Source: Myxococcus stipitatus (lineage in GTDB: Bacteria; Myxococcota; Myxococcia; Myxococcales; Myxococcaceae). From it: a stretch of DNA of 64,000 bases. Below are positions 15,801 through 23,890 of the stretch, piece after piece. A program made the translations under genes and the position numbers. The stretch spans positions 9,610,001 to 9,674,000 of the forward strand of contig NZ_CP102770.1 in assembly GCF_038561935.1 (NCBI RefSeq), read 5' to 3'. Under the pieces are notes generated by a model, which saw only the letters and a list, made by a program, of their open reading frames with translations, searched no databases and was not told the origin of the DNA. Every line of letters starts with the position of its first letter. The stretch's first letter is position 1.

Positions 15801-18596
15801 GAGTCCTTCTGCCACCTGGGCATCTCCCTGGCGCGGCGCATGGGGGACTCGCGGCAGGAGTGCCGGGCGCTCGTGACGCTCACGCTCAACATCAACCACT
15901 GGCGCGCGCCCCTGCGCACCAACCTGTCCCTGCTGCGGCGGGCCATCACCACGGGCCTGGCCAGCGGAGACCTCCAGTACACCAGCTACGCGCTCGCCAA
16001 CGTCGTCACCACGGAGCTGGCCATGGGCACCGAGCTGGTGCGCATCCTCGGCTCCATCGACACCAGCCTCTCCTTCGCCCGGCGCAGCGGCGTGCAGGTG
16101 ATGGCGGATGTCTCCGTCCTCTACCGCCAGGCCATCCGCGCGCTCCAGGGACGCACCCACCAGCTCGCGCGCCTGGATGATGACGACTTCGTCGAGAAGG
16201 ACTTCCTCGCCTCCGGGCAGATGGCGCACACGAGCCTCTACCTGCGCTCCCTCCTGCGGCTGTTCGTCGCCTACGTCCTGGGAGATTTGGACGAGGCCGC
16301 GAGGATGTCTCGCGAGGTGCTGCCCTACGTCCACTTCGCCCAGGGCTTCTTCCGCAACGTCGACTTCAACGTGCTGACCTCGCTGACGATGCTGGCGCGC
16401 GCCACCCGCATTCCCCAGGAGCGGGACGTGGCGCTCACCGCCGTCGAGGAGAACCAGCGACAGCTGGGCGCCTGGGCGGACCTGTGTCCGGAGAACTTCC
16501 GCCACAAGCACCAGCTCGTCGGCGCCGAGGTGGCCCGCGTCGAGGGACGGCCCCTCGAAGCCATGGGCCTCTACGACAGCGCCATCGACGGCGCGCACCT
16601 CCAGGGCTTCCTCCATGACGAGGCCATCGCGAACGAGCTGGCGGGACGCTTTCATCAACACCTGGGACACAGGCGCTTCGCCTCCCTCCACCTGCGCGCG
16701 GCGATGGACTGCTTCACGCGCTGGGGGGCCCAGGCCAAGGTGACGCTGCTGGAAGAGGAGTTCCCGGAGCTCAAGAGCATCGTCGACCGCCCGTGGACCG
16801 AGCCGGGCATGCCCCACACGAGCCTGGGCGCACCGGGTGCGTCGCTGGACCTGCTCACGCTGCTCAAGGCGTCCGAGACGCTGATGGGCGAGGTGGTGCT
16901 GGACCGGCTCCTGGAGAAGCTGATGGCGGTGTGCTTCGAGGCCGCGGGCGCCACGCGCGGCGCGCTGGTGCTGGAGGAGGAAGGCACCTTGCAGGTGCGC
17001 GCCGTGGGCGCCATCTCCGAGCCCGTCAGCCTGGAGCACACGCCGCTCTCGGAGTCGACCCAGGTGCCCGTCTCCCTCCTGGAGCACGCGTGCCGCACCG
17101 GCGAGACGCTGGTCCTGGCCGATGCCGCGCACCAGGGCCGCTTCATCCAGGACGCCTACGTCATCCGCCGGGCCGTGAAGTCCGCGCTGGCCATTCCCAT
17201 CCAGCGGCATGGGAAGACCGCGGGCGTGCTCTACCTGGAGAACGACCTGGCCACCCGCGCCTTCACCCCGGAGCGGATGGGACTGCTGCGGACGCTCTCC
17301 TCGCAGATTGCCATCTCGCTGGAGAACAGCCGCCTGTTCGAGCAGCTCCACGTCGAGGTGAAGGAGCGCCGCCGCGCCGAGGAGGCCGTGCGCTTCCTGG
17401 CCGACTCCGGGCTCGCGCTGGCGGAGTCGCTGGACCTGGAGAAGACCCTGGCGCAGGCCACGCGCCTGGTGGTGCCCTTCCTCGCGGACTGGTGCACGTT
17501 CTCCGTGGTGGACCGAGGAGACGAGCTGCGCATGCTGGCCGCCGTCCACGTGGACCCGGAGAAGGACCGCCTGCTGCATGCGCTGTACGAGGAGTACCCC
17601 ATCGACTGCACCTCCCCTCCCGCCATCGTCCACGTGCTGCGCACCGGCCAGCCATTCCTGCGCGCCGAGGTCACCCAGTCCGTGCTGCGGGAGCACGGCC
17701 ACGGCCAGGACTACGTCGAGCGGATGCGGGAGCTCCACCCTCGGGCCGCCATGCACGTGCCCCTCATCGCCCGAGGGAAGATTCTCGGCGTCGCCACCTT
17801 CGTCTCGTCCACCCCCGGGCGGCGCTATGGACAGGTGGACCTGGACCTCGCGCAGGAGCTCGCCCGGCGCGTCGCGGTCTGCATCGACAACGCGCGCCTG
17901 TATCGCGAATCCCAGGACAGCATCCGCCTGCGCGACGAGTTCCTCAGCGTGGCGTCGCACGAGCTGAACACGCCGCTCACCTCCCTGCGCCTCATGGTGC
18001 AGACGCTCCTGCGCCACGTGCCGCCGGAGCTGCCCCCGCTCGCGGTGCGCAGCCTGCGCACGCTCGACAAGCAGAGCGCGAAGCTCACCACGCTGGTGGG
18101 GGAGATGCTCGACATCTCCCATCTCCAGGCGGGCCGGATGGACCTGCACCTGTCGCTCGTCGACCTCGCGGACGTCATCGACACCGTCGCCCGGCTCCTG
18201 CGTGAGCCGCTCCAGCGCGCGCACTGCGAGCTGGAGCTCCAGGTGGAAGGCCCGCTGGTGGGCCACTGGGATGGCACCCGACTGCAACAGGTGCTCGTCC
18301 ATCTGGTGTCCAACGCCCTCAAGTTCGGGCCGGGCAAGCCCATCACCCTTCGCGCCTGGGCCGATGACCGCACCCACGTCCACGTGAGCGTCCAGGACGA
18401 GGGCATCGGCATCTCCGCCGACCAGCTCCCGCACATCTTCGAGCGCTTCGAGCGAGCCGTCTCCGTCCGCGCCTACGGCGGGCTCGGGCTGGGACTGCAC
18501 CTGGCGCGGGAGATCATCAGCGCGCTGGGCGGGAGCATCGACGTGGAGAGCACACCGGGCGTGGGCAGCACGTTCACACTCACGCTCCCCAAGTAG
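12879..18596 (+). CDS. Giant Ser/Thr kinase - AAA ATPase - GAF - GAF - histidine kinase fusion
   Basis: A 1905-residue cytoplasmic signalling protein. Domain order: eukaryotic-like protein kinase (about 20-285; Lys46, catalytic loop HRDINPTN with Asp141, activation region ending APEQTGRMNR); an AAA/NACHT-like ATPase (about 310-600; Walker A GAAGIGKSA at 340-348, Walker B LVLFLDDLQWAD); a long helical TPR-like region (about 640-1310); two GAF domains (about 1335-1490 and 1510-1675); HisKA with His1694 in SHELNTPL; and a complete HATPase with VSNALKFGP, DEGIGIS and GLGLGLHLA. The kinase magnesium motif is DFD (160-162) rather than DFG. This matches a known trifunctional family found in myxobacteria and cyanobacteria. 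There is no receiver domain nearby, so the phosphotransfer partner is elsewhere. It is convergent with the gene at 18615. Confidence 0.93.
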   Translation: MEDMAFTGEGEMWQSPGTEGLREIHRGRRYVVLRTWGQDGVPLVLKQVRQGPLAAGSAAMLRHEYALLRELRDTVPHLARARWLEDLPPRLPVLALEDSGPQSLQGWQHRRPLEVDVFLELALQATGILAALHHQHVIHRDINPTNLVMSPDGRHLTLVDFDLATRVSGLAPSGGMPAELQWVLPYIAPEQTGRMNRPIDHRADLYSLGATFYELLTGQPPFTSSDPVELVHAHLARAPVPPTFINPTLPRVIANIVLKLLAKMPEERYQSADSLLADLQEVRRRQARHAPEDFELGRLDLARQLSLPERLYGREPQQAELRAARERVRRGTSERVLLSGAAGIGKSALVHDLSRDAAPGDRLLTGKFNQLQGNVPYSAFVQAFQGLVRELMEEPPEARDVWRQRLLGALGPHARVITDVIPALEELLGPQPLPPKLGPVEAAARFHLLFQSFVQALATPRHALVLFLDDLQWADPGSLQLLKSLCGDPGSLHLLFIVAWRPQELGPEPLLPRVLRTLDEEGAIPARAFELAPLDDAAITSLCADTFRRQPEDVAPLARLLLRKTAGNPLFLTRLLRMLHGSGLLGFDWEHGTWTWELEQLERVEVTENVVELMLDAIRRLPERAQHVLEVAACLGDRVELRVLSALVKERDEDAASALWTLLREGLLIPENEPPHPRAPPDASAPQEAIYRFAHDRVRQAAYSLLTEDQRAELHRAAGQWLLRSARGEVLEERLFSVVDHLYRGLEKSQDVAERQALAELLFRAGLKAKAASAFGTALVYLTRGLSLLPSTEWPRRHEQLFQVHKEAAECAYLSGNGRQAEELLHTAHEHAASAPRKVDLYVLQVLAHLLNGHYAEAVRAGQEGLRLFGMELPEEGYTQALSAELGHVERQLRGRAVEELLNAPPMEDPRHLACVQLLSELVTPAYFVDPDLYAYLNTRALALTLEQGNSRWAPSVYAYHGTLLASRGDAARAESFCHLGISLARRMGDSRQECRALVTLTLNINHWRAPLRTNLSLLRRAITTGLASGDLQYTSYALANVVTTELAMGTELVRILGSIDTSLSFARRSGVQVMADVSVLYRQAIRALQGRTHQLARLDDDDFVEKDFLASGQMAHTSLYLRSLLRLFVAYVLGDLDEAARMSREVLPYVHFAQGFFRNVDFNVLTSLTMLARATRIPQERDVALTAVEENQRQLGAWADLCPENFRHKHQLVGAEVARVEGRPLEAMGLYDSAIDGAHLQGFLHDEAIANELAGRFHQHLGHRRFASLHLRAAMDCFTRWGAQAKVTLLEEEFPELKSIVDRPWTEPGMPHTSLGAPGASLDLLTLLKASETLMGEVVLDRLLEKLMAVCFEAAGATRGALVLEEEGTLQVRAVGAISEPVSLEHTPLSESTQVPVSLLEHACRTGETLVLADAAHQGRFIQDAYVIRRAVKSALAIPIQRHGKTAGVLYLENDLATRAFTPERMGLLRTLSSQIAISLENSRLFEQLHVEVKERRRAEEAVRFLADSGLALAESLDLEKTLAQATRLVVPFLADWCTFSVVDRGDELRMLAAVHVDPEKDRLLHALYEEYPIDCTSPPAIVHVLRTGQPFLRAEVTQSVLREHGHGQDYVERMRELHPRAAMHVPLIARGKILGVATFVSSTPGRRYGQVDLDLAQELARRVAVCIDNARLYRESQDSIRLRDEFLSVASHELNTPLTSLRLMVQTLLRHVPPELPPLAVRSLRTLDKQSAKLTTLVGEMLDISHLQAGRMDLHLSLVDLADVIDTVARLLREPLQRAHCELELQVEGPLVGHWDGTRLQQVLVHLVSNALKFGPGKPITLRAWADDRTHVHVSVQDEGIGISADQLPHIFERFERAVSVRAYGGLGLGLHLAREIISALGGSIDVESTPGVGSTFTLTLPK

Positions 18597-18614
18597 AGGC
18601 CGCCAGCCTCCGCC

Positions 18615-19028
18615 TCAGCCGGGCATCGGACGGGGGCTGGGGCTCTCCTCCTTCTCCTCGTCGCCGAAGATGAGCCAGCGACGCGCGGGGGCCTCCTCCC
18701 AGAAGCGGCGCAGGATCTTGTCCGTGTGGCTGTTCTCCGCGACACGGTTGAGCTGGAGCGCGACGAGCTCGCTCTCCACCAGCTCCGCCACCCGCACCAC
18801 GCCGGAGCGCAGGCCGTACTCCTGGACCCGGCGAATCATGTTCGCGGCCTCCGGCGAGGCGGGCCGCAGGGTCCTCAGGTCCGCCTTGATTTTGATATCA
18901 CGCCCCGACAGCGAGGCCGTGGCCCTCTCCAACTCCTGAACGAAGGACTCCATCTCCTGGACGCGGATGTAGCCATCCAGGACGAACTCCACGATGGCGT
19001 GCTCGCCATCGACGTCGATTCGGAACAC
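18615..19028 (-). CDS. Small STAS/SpoIIAA-like conserved protein
   Basis: A 137-residue acidic cytoplasmic protein. It begins MFRIDVDGEHAIVEFVLDG and alternates strands and helices in a way that recalls STAS-like or SpoIIAA-like small regulatory folds, but no diagnostic phospho-Ser motif is evident. The assignment is therefore by pattern only. The C-terminal 20 residues are an acidic, proline-rich tail. It is the last gene of a minus-strand group (GRAS protein, CinA, this gene) and abuts the kinase fusion tail to tail (18 bp), so an accessory role for either is conceivable but unproven. Confidence 0.7.
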   Translation of the reverse strand: MFRIDVDGEHAIVEFVLDGYIRVQEMESFVQELERATASLSGRDIKIKADLRTLRPASPEAANMIRRVQEYGLRSGVVRVAELVESELVALQLNRVAENSHTDKILRRFWEEAPARRWLIFGDEEKEESPSPRPMPG

Positions 19029-19077
19029 CGGCGCTCCTTCGCCACACGGACCCGGAGGAGCGTAAGTAGGAACCCGA

Positions 19078-19095
19078 CGGGTGCCCAGGCACCCG
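19078..19095 (-). terminator. Hairpin between CinA and the STAS-like gene
   Basis: A perfect 7-bp stem CGGGTGC/GCACCCG with a CCAG loop lies 24 bases after the CinA stop. It could terminate CinA transcription or attenuate the next gene. There is no T-run. Confidence 0.4.
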
Positions 19096-19118
19096 GGAGT
19101 GCGGGGCCAACGTCCAGT

Positions 19119-19616
19119 TCACGATTCGACGCTCATTTTCTCCAGCAACAACGTGAGCGCGCGCTCGGCCATGGCGTGGCGCACCTGACGCCTGTCGCCC
19201 GTGAAGACCTGGCGCTCGACGGCCGCGGTTCCTCCTCGGCGAAGGACCGCGATGAAGGCCAGTCCCACGGGCTTCTGGGGCGTGCCGCCCCCCGGCCCCG
19301 CGATGCCCGTCTCCGCGATGGCCCAGTCCGCGCGAGAGTGCTCCAGGGCCCCGCGCGCGAGCGCCTCCACGGCCTCCGCGCTCACCGAGCCATGCGCCTG
19401 GAGCAGCGCCAGGGGCACCCCGAGCTGTTCCACCTTGGACTCATGGGAGTACGGCACGAAGCCACGCTCCACCACGGCGGAGGCTCCTGGGATGTCCGTC
19501 AGCCGCGCGCAGAGCAGTCCGCCCGTACACGCCTCCGCCAGCACCAACCGCACACCAGCGGCGCGACAACGCTCCAGCACCTGCCGCGCGAGCTCCTCGA
19601 GTGCATCTCCCGTCAC
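19119..19616 (-). CDS. CinA-family nicotinamide-nucleotide amidohydrolase
   Basis: A 165-residue enzyme corresponding to the stand-alone CinA C-terminal (PncC) domain, which deamidates nicotinamide mononucleotide in NAD recycling. Family motifs are clear: LAEACTGGLLCARLTDIPGAS near the N-terminus, YSHESKVEQLGVP in the middle and ETGIAGPGGGTPQKPVGL. A GTG start at 19616 is preferred because GGGAGG lies seven bases upstream and the protein length then fits the family; the open frame extends 36 codons further but that part is low-complexity. It lies between the GRAS gene and the STAS-like gene on the same strand. Confidence 0.88.
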   Translation of the reverse strand: MTGDALEELARQVLERCRAAGVRLVLAEACTGGLLCARLTDIPGASAVVERGFVPYSHESKVEQLGVPLALLQAHGSVSAEAVEALARGALEHSRADWAIAETGIAGPGGGTPQKPVGLAFIAVLRRGGTAAVERQVFTGDRRQVRHAMAERALTLLLEKMSVES

Positions 19617-19720
19617 GCGCTTGCCTCCCGCTCCCGGAGTCGGAAGCCTCCGTCCTCCTTTCCCACGCCCGGACCGCACACGCCACCGAGGAGGCGTGTC
19701 GCCCGGCACGCTCCCGCTCC

Positions 19721-20827
19721 TCACGCCCTCGCGATATCCGGTCGCACGGCCAGCACCGCCACCAGCACCTCCTCGCGCCAGCTCAGCCCCACGAGCCCCG
19801 GCGCCCGTCGCAGCGTCAGCGCCGGGTGGACCCCCTCCGGCCGCAGCCGCTCCATGGACTCCAGCGGCACGAACCCCGCCCGACGCAGCCGCGCCATCCA
19901 GGTCGCCGCCAGCTCATGCCGCTCGCAACGCGCGGCCTCATCCACCGTGCCCACCACGTCCTCCACCTCGCGCCCGAAGAAGCGCTTGATGGCGGCGCGC
20001 TCGTCGCTCGGTACCCCCAGCGTGTCCAGCAATTGAAAGACATGCGTGAAGTGCCGCCACGCATGCTGGAAGCGCGCGAGCGGCGAGGCCGCGAAGTGGT
20101 CCGTGTTCGGCTCGGACAACACCAACCCCACCGGCTCCAGCGCACGCAGGTGCCGGAGCACCGCATCCCGGGCCGCCCCCGGATGCCCCGGCTCCTCCGC
20201 CACGTGATGCATCGCGAACGCCGCGTTCACCACCCGAGGCCCCGGCAGCTCACGCAGCCGCGACCACGTCGCCTCCGTCACCGCCTCCACCGGCGCCTCC
20301 ACGCCCACGAAGCGCACCACTCCACCCACCTCGCGCGCCACCTGCGCCACCGCGGACTCCGCCTGCTCGAGGCTTGCGCCGCTCGGGTCCACCCCCACCA
20401 AGGTCAGCCTGCGCGGTAGGACTCCCCGCTTCGACAGCAACCTCAGCAACCGCCCTTCCTGCCGCCCCTGCCCGATGCCCACGTCGACGAGCGTCGCCTC
20501 ACTCCGACTCCCGAGCAGCTCCTCCAGCACCGCGTTCGCCAGCACATCCGCCGTCGCCGCCAGCGGCATGTACGTCATCAGCGAACGGAACAGGTCGATC
20601 TGCCGCCCACCCTCCCCCCGTGGATTCAGATAGGGATTGCGAGCCCCCGAGCCCTCCAGCCGATGCGCCACCGCCATCGCGAACAGGTGGTAGCCCAGGT
20701 CCTCCGGCACCACGTCCACGTCCAGCCGCGACTCCAACGAGCGCAACGCCCGCCTCGCCTCCACGGCCCTGCCCGCGACGGCATGCTCCATCGCCCGGAA
20801 GAGCAGCTCCTCCTTTGACGTGCGCAT
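19721..20827 (-). CDS. Bacterial GRAS-family protein (Rossmann methyltransferase-like)
   Basis: A 368-residue protein whose landmarks follow the plant GRAS family, best known from gibberellin-signalling DELLA proteins. A conserved helical segment (about 78-105) precedes a Rossmann motif VDVGIGQGRQ (114-123), equivalent to the plant VHIID/QGLQW region. SEPNTDH (238-244) leads into ARFQHAWRHFTHVFQLLDTL, the counterpart of the plant RF...YYSALFDSL segment. FFGREVEDVV (283-292) with ERHE and the C-terminal LSWREEVLVAV match the RE/SAW region. Bacterial GRAS proteins are thought to be small-molecule methyltransferases or ligand binders. The ATG at 20827 follows AAGGAG. It heads a possible three-gene unit with CinA and the STAS-like gene, divergent from the TonB receptor. 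Confidence 0.8.
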   Translation of the reverse strand: MRTSKEELLFRAMEHAVAGRAVEARRALRSLESRLDVDVVPEDLGYHLFAMAVAHRLEGSGARNPYLNPRGEGGRQIDLFRSLMTYMPLAATADVLANAVLEELLGSRSEATLVDVGIGQGRQEGRLLRLLSKRGVLPRRLTLVGVDPSGASLEQAESAVAQVAREVGGVVRFVGVEAPVEAVTEATWSRLRELPGPRVVNAAFAMHHVAEEPGHPGAARDAVLRHLRALEPVGLVLSEPNTDHFAASPLARFQHAWRHFTHVFQLLDTLGVPSDERAAIKRFFGREVEDVVGTVDEAARCERHELAATWMARLRRAGFVPLESMERLRPEGVHPALTLRRAPGLVGLSWREEVLVAVLAVRPDIARA

Positions 20828-21120
20828 TCCCCTGCGCTCCTTCCCCCCAGGGCCCCCACCCCGCTTCAACAGTAATGGTGCCCTCCAGTCGCCTCCACGC
20901 AGGCAGCGCGCCCGTGCCCCTTGTCCGTGGGGTGCCACACACGCAGTCGCACGTCTGGACAGTCCTCCCAGCTCACACGCCTCCGGATTCCACCGAAAGC
21001 GATCACCTCGGGCCTAACCGGAAGATGTGGACTCCCCCGCACCGAGGGGCGAGCCTCCCCCCTCCTGCTGGCGTGCCCACCAGGTGACAGTTCTCGAGTC
21101 CTCAGGTGTTGAGGGAGTCC

Positions 21121-23889
21121 ATGAAGTTTCATCGTGACGTCGTCCGTGTCCTCCTGCTGGTGGCCCTCTGGCCTGGCCTCGCGTGGACACAAGGCCTTCC
21201 CTCGCCCGCGACCGGGTCGCGCGAGGTGGAGGTCGAGCTCCAGAACCAGGACGGAGGCACCGCGCTCTCCGCCGAGGACGCGAAGCGGCTGGGCCTCGCC
21301 CCCGACAGCAGTGACACCCAGCTGGTGCCCCCCACGCTGGTGACGCCCTCTCCCGCCGCCTGGCCCGAGGGCCTGGAGGGCACCCCGGGCGAGGTCGTGC
21401 TGGAGCTGCTCGTCAGCACCGAGGGCACCGTCGCCGACATCCAGGTCGTCGCCGCGCCCCAGGAGCCTCGGCTCACCGAGGCCGCGCGCCAGGCCGCATC
21501 GGGACTGCGCTTCACCCCCGCCACGCTGGCCGGCGCCCCCGTCGCGGTGCGCCTGCCCTTCATCTACCGCTTCGAGCCCCCCGCCGCCCCCGTCCCCGCC
21601 GCCACCGCGCGCCTCACGGGCGAAGTGCGCGCGCGAGGCACCCGCCGCCCCGTGGCCGACGCCACCCTCTTCGTCGACGGCAGCACCGAGCCCGTGGGCG
21701 CCGTGGACGCAGAGGGCCGCTTCGCCGTGGAGCTGAGCCCCGGTCCCCACAAGGTCGAGGTGCGCGCCCCCGGACACCAGCCCGGCCAGTTCGAGGAGAC
21801 CCTCGCCGAGGGCCAGTCCCTCCAGGTCATCTACCGGCTCCAGCCCGGCCGCGTGAATCCCTACGAGACGGTGGTGCGCGATGACCGGCCTCGCACCGAG
21901 GTGACGCGCATCACCCTGCACGAGCAGGAGATTCGCGAGGTGCCCGGCACGCTGGGCGACCCCTTCCGCGTCGTGATGCTCATGCCCGGCGTGGGCAGCC
22001 TCGCCTCGGGCATCAGCTATCCGGTGGTGCGCGGCAGTCAGCCGGCCGCCACCGGCTTCTTCCTCGATGGCGTGCGCATCCCCATGCTGTACCACCTGCT
22101 GCTGGGGCCCGCGGTGGTGCACCCGGACTTCATCGACACCGTCGACTTCTTCCCGGGCACGCCGCCGGTGCAGTACGGCCGCGTCCTGGGGGGCGCGGTG
22201 GAGGGCCGGCTGAGCCGTCCTCGCGAGGACCGGCTGCACTTCACCGCGTACGCGGACCTGCTCAACAGCGGCGGCTTCATCGAGTACCCGTTCGAGAGCA
22301 CCGGCACCTCCGTCAGCGTCGCGGGCCGCATCAGCTACTCCGCGCTGCTGATAACGGTGGGCTCCAAGCTCGCGACGGGCTCCAGCGACGCGGGCGTGTA
22401 CGCCAACTTCTGGGACTACCAGGCGCGCATCGAGCAGAAGGTGGGCCAGGGCCGGCTGCGCCTGTTCGCCCTGGGCAGCTCCGACAGCGTGGGCTCCACG
22501 CCCGGCACGGACTACGAGGGAGACCTGGGCGTCGGCATCGCCTCCCGCTTCCACCGGGCGGACCTGCGGCTGCTCCATCCCCTCGCGGAGGGCGAGCTGG
22601 AGGTGGGCACCACCGTGGGCGTCGACGCCATGGGCCTCGTCGGCGAGGAGTCGTACCAGCGCCCCAACGGCGCGGGCATGGGCCGCCGCGAGGTGGGCGA
22701 GTACGGGATGAACCAGGTGAGCTTCTCCGCGCGCACCAGCTGGAAGCGCCGGCTGCATGAGACGCTGGAGCTCATCGTGGGCGGTGACGTGGAGCACCGG
22801 CGCGCCGCCACGAAGATGACGGGCACGGGCATTCCTCCCGGCACGCGGCCGGAGGACTCGGCCGACCCGCTCAAGCGCCCTTCCTCGCTGGCGACCTTCT
22901 CCGGCGCGTACGCCACCGTGACGTGGCTGCCTTCGGAGGCGTGGGTGCTCCAGCCCGGCGTGCGCGTGGACAGCTACCACTTGTCACCGGGCATCCAGCA
23001 CACCGTGGTGGAGCCGCGCCTGTCCGTCCGCCGACGCCTCACGGAGACGCTCGTGGTGAAGGGCGGCGCGGGCCTGTTCCACCAGCCGCCCACCGTGCTG
23101 CTGCACCTGCCCGCCGTGGACACCGCGAGCCTTCGCTATGGCCTCCAGGAGGGAGTCCAGCTCGACGTCGGCGCCGAGTGGAAGGCGATGGAGGGATTGG
23201 AGCTGAGCGGCGACGTCTTCTACAACCCCATCTCCCGCGCGGTGGAGCTGGACCTGCAACAGGTCGCGGAGAACCGCCGGCGCGGAGGCGTGGGCGCGAC
23301 GTCACCCGCCTCGAGCGGATATGCGTATGGCTTCGAGCTGATGGCCCGGCACCCGCTGGGCCGCGACTGGTTCGGCTGGGTCTCCTACAGCTTCCTCCAG
23401 AGCAAGCGCCGCGTGCGCATCGACCGGTATGGAGATGACAACCGCGTGGTGGGCTCGGAGAAGGTCACCCTCCCCTTCGCCTTCGAGCAGGCCCACGTGC
23501 TCAACGCGGCGGTCAGCTACAAGTTCGGCAACAACTGGACGGTGGGCACGGTGTTCCACTTCAACACCGGTCGCCCGGAGGCCGGTGAAATCACCAGCCT
23601 CACGCAGCGGCTCGTCACCCGGCCCGACGGAGAGCAGCAATGGGTGCGGCAGGACCGGGACCGGGCCGAGCGTCTGGACTCCTTCTTCCGCGTGGACCTG
23701 CGTGTCGCCAAGTCGTGGGCCATGGAGGACTTCACGCTCGACGCCTACCTGGACGTCCTCAACGTGTCGGCCCAGAAGGAAGTCGTGGCCTACGAGTATG
23801 GCTTCAGCTTCGCCACCAACGCCGCCGAGCGGAAGCCCACCCACATCCCCATCATCCTCCCCCTGTTCGGCCTGAAGGGGACCTACTGA
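21121..23889 (+). CDS. TonB-dependent outer-membrane receptor with N-terminal TonB_C-like domain
   Basis: A 922-residue outer-membrane receptor. ATG at 21121 follows GGGAG and starts a cleavable signal peptide (about 1-24). Residues about 88-152 look like a TonB C-terminal domain (GEVVLELLVSTEGTVADIQVV...LRFTPATLAG). Residues about 163-242 form a carboxypeptidase-regulatory-like (CNA-B/peptidase-associated) domain. From about 258 the plug follows (EIREVPGTLGDPFRVVMLMP, DGVRIP) and the rest is the beta-barrel, ending in aromatic-rich strands. The cargo is unknown. The lipoprotein gene starts one base after its stop, so the two are co-translated. The upstream 293 bp is shared with the divergent GRAS gene; no Fur box was recognised. 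Confidence 0.9.
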   Translation: MKFHRDVVRVLLLVALWPGLAWTQGLPSPATGSREVEVELQNQDGGTALSAEDAKRLGLAPDSSDTQLVPPTLVTPSPAAWPEGLEGTPGEVVLELLVSTEGTVADIQVVAAPQEPRLTEAARQAASGLRFTPATLAGAPVAVRLPFIYRFEPPAAPVPAATARLTGEVRARGTRRPVADATLFVDGSTEPVGAVDAEGRFAVELSPGPHKVEVRAPGHQPGQFEETLAEGQSLQVIYRLQPGRVNPYETVVRDDRPRTEVTRITLHEQEIREVPGTLGDPFRVVMLMPGVGSLASGISYPVVRGSQPAATGFFLDGVRIPMLYHLLLGPAVVHPDFIDTVDFFPGTPPVQYGRVLGGAVEGRLSRPREDRLHFTAYADLLNSGGFIEYPFESTGTSVSVAGRISYSALLITVGSKLATGSSDAGVYANFWDYQARIEQKVGQGRLRLFALGSSDSVGSTPGTDYEGDLGVGIASRFHRADLRLLHPLAEGELEVGTTVGVDAMGLVGEESYQRPNGAGMGRREVGEYGMNQVSFSARTSWKRRLHETLELIVGGDVEHRRAATKMTGTGIPPGTRPEDSADPLKRPSSLATFSGAYATVTWLPSEAWVLQPGVRVDSYHLSPGIQHTVVEPRLSVRRRLTETLVVKGGAGLFHQPPTVLLHLPAVDTASLRYGLQEGVQLDVGAEWKAMEGLELSGDVFYNPISRAVELDLQQVAENRRRGGVGATSPASSGYAYGFELMARHPLGRDWFGWVSYSFLQSKRRVRIDRYGDDNRVVGSEKVTLPFAFEQAHVLNAAVSYKFGNNWTVGTVFHFNTGRPEAGEITSLTQRLVTRPDGEQQWVRQDRDRAERLDSFFRVDLRVAKSWAMEDFTLDAYLDVLNVSAQKEVVAYEYGFSFATNAAERKPTHIPIILPLFGLKGTY

Positions 23890-23890
23890 C

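Noticed and set aside
11733-18500. Minus-strand open frame of more than 2200 codons opposite the kinase fusion
   Set aside because: It is a shadow of a real gene with very high third-position GC. Its translation is Arg/His/Gln-rich and has no domains.
20828-21120. Fur box or TonB-receptor regulatory site between the divergent GRAS and receptor genes
   Set aside because: No recognisable Fur-type palindrome or other known operator was found.
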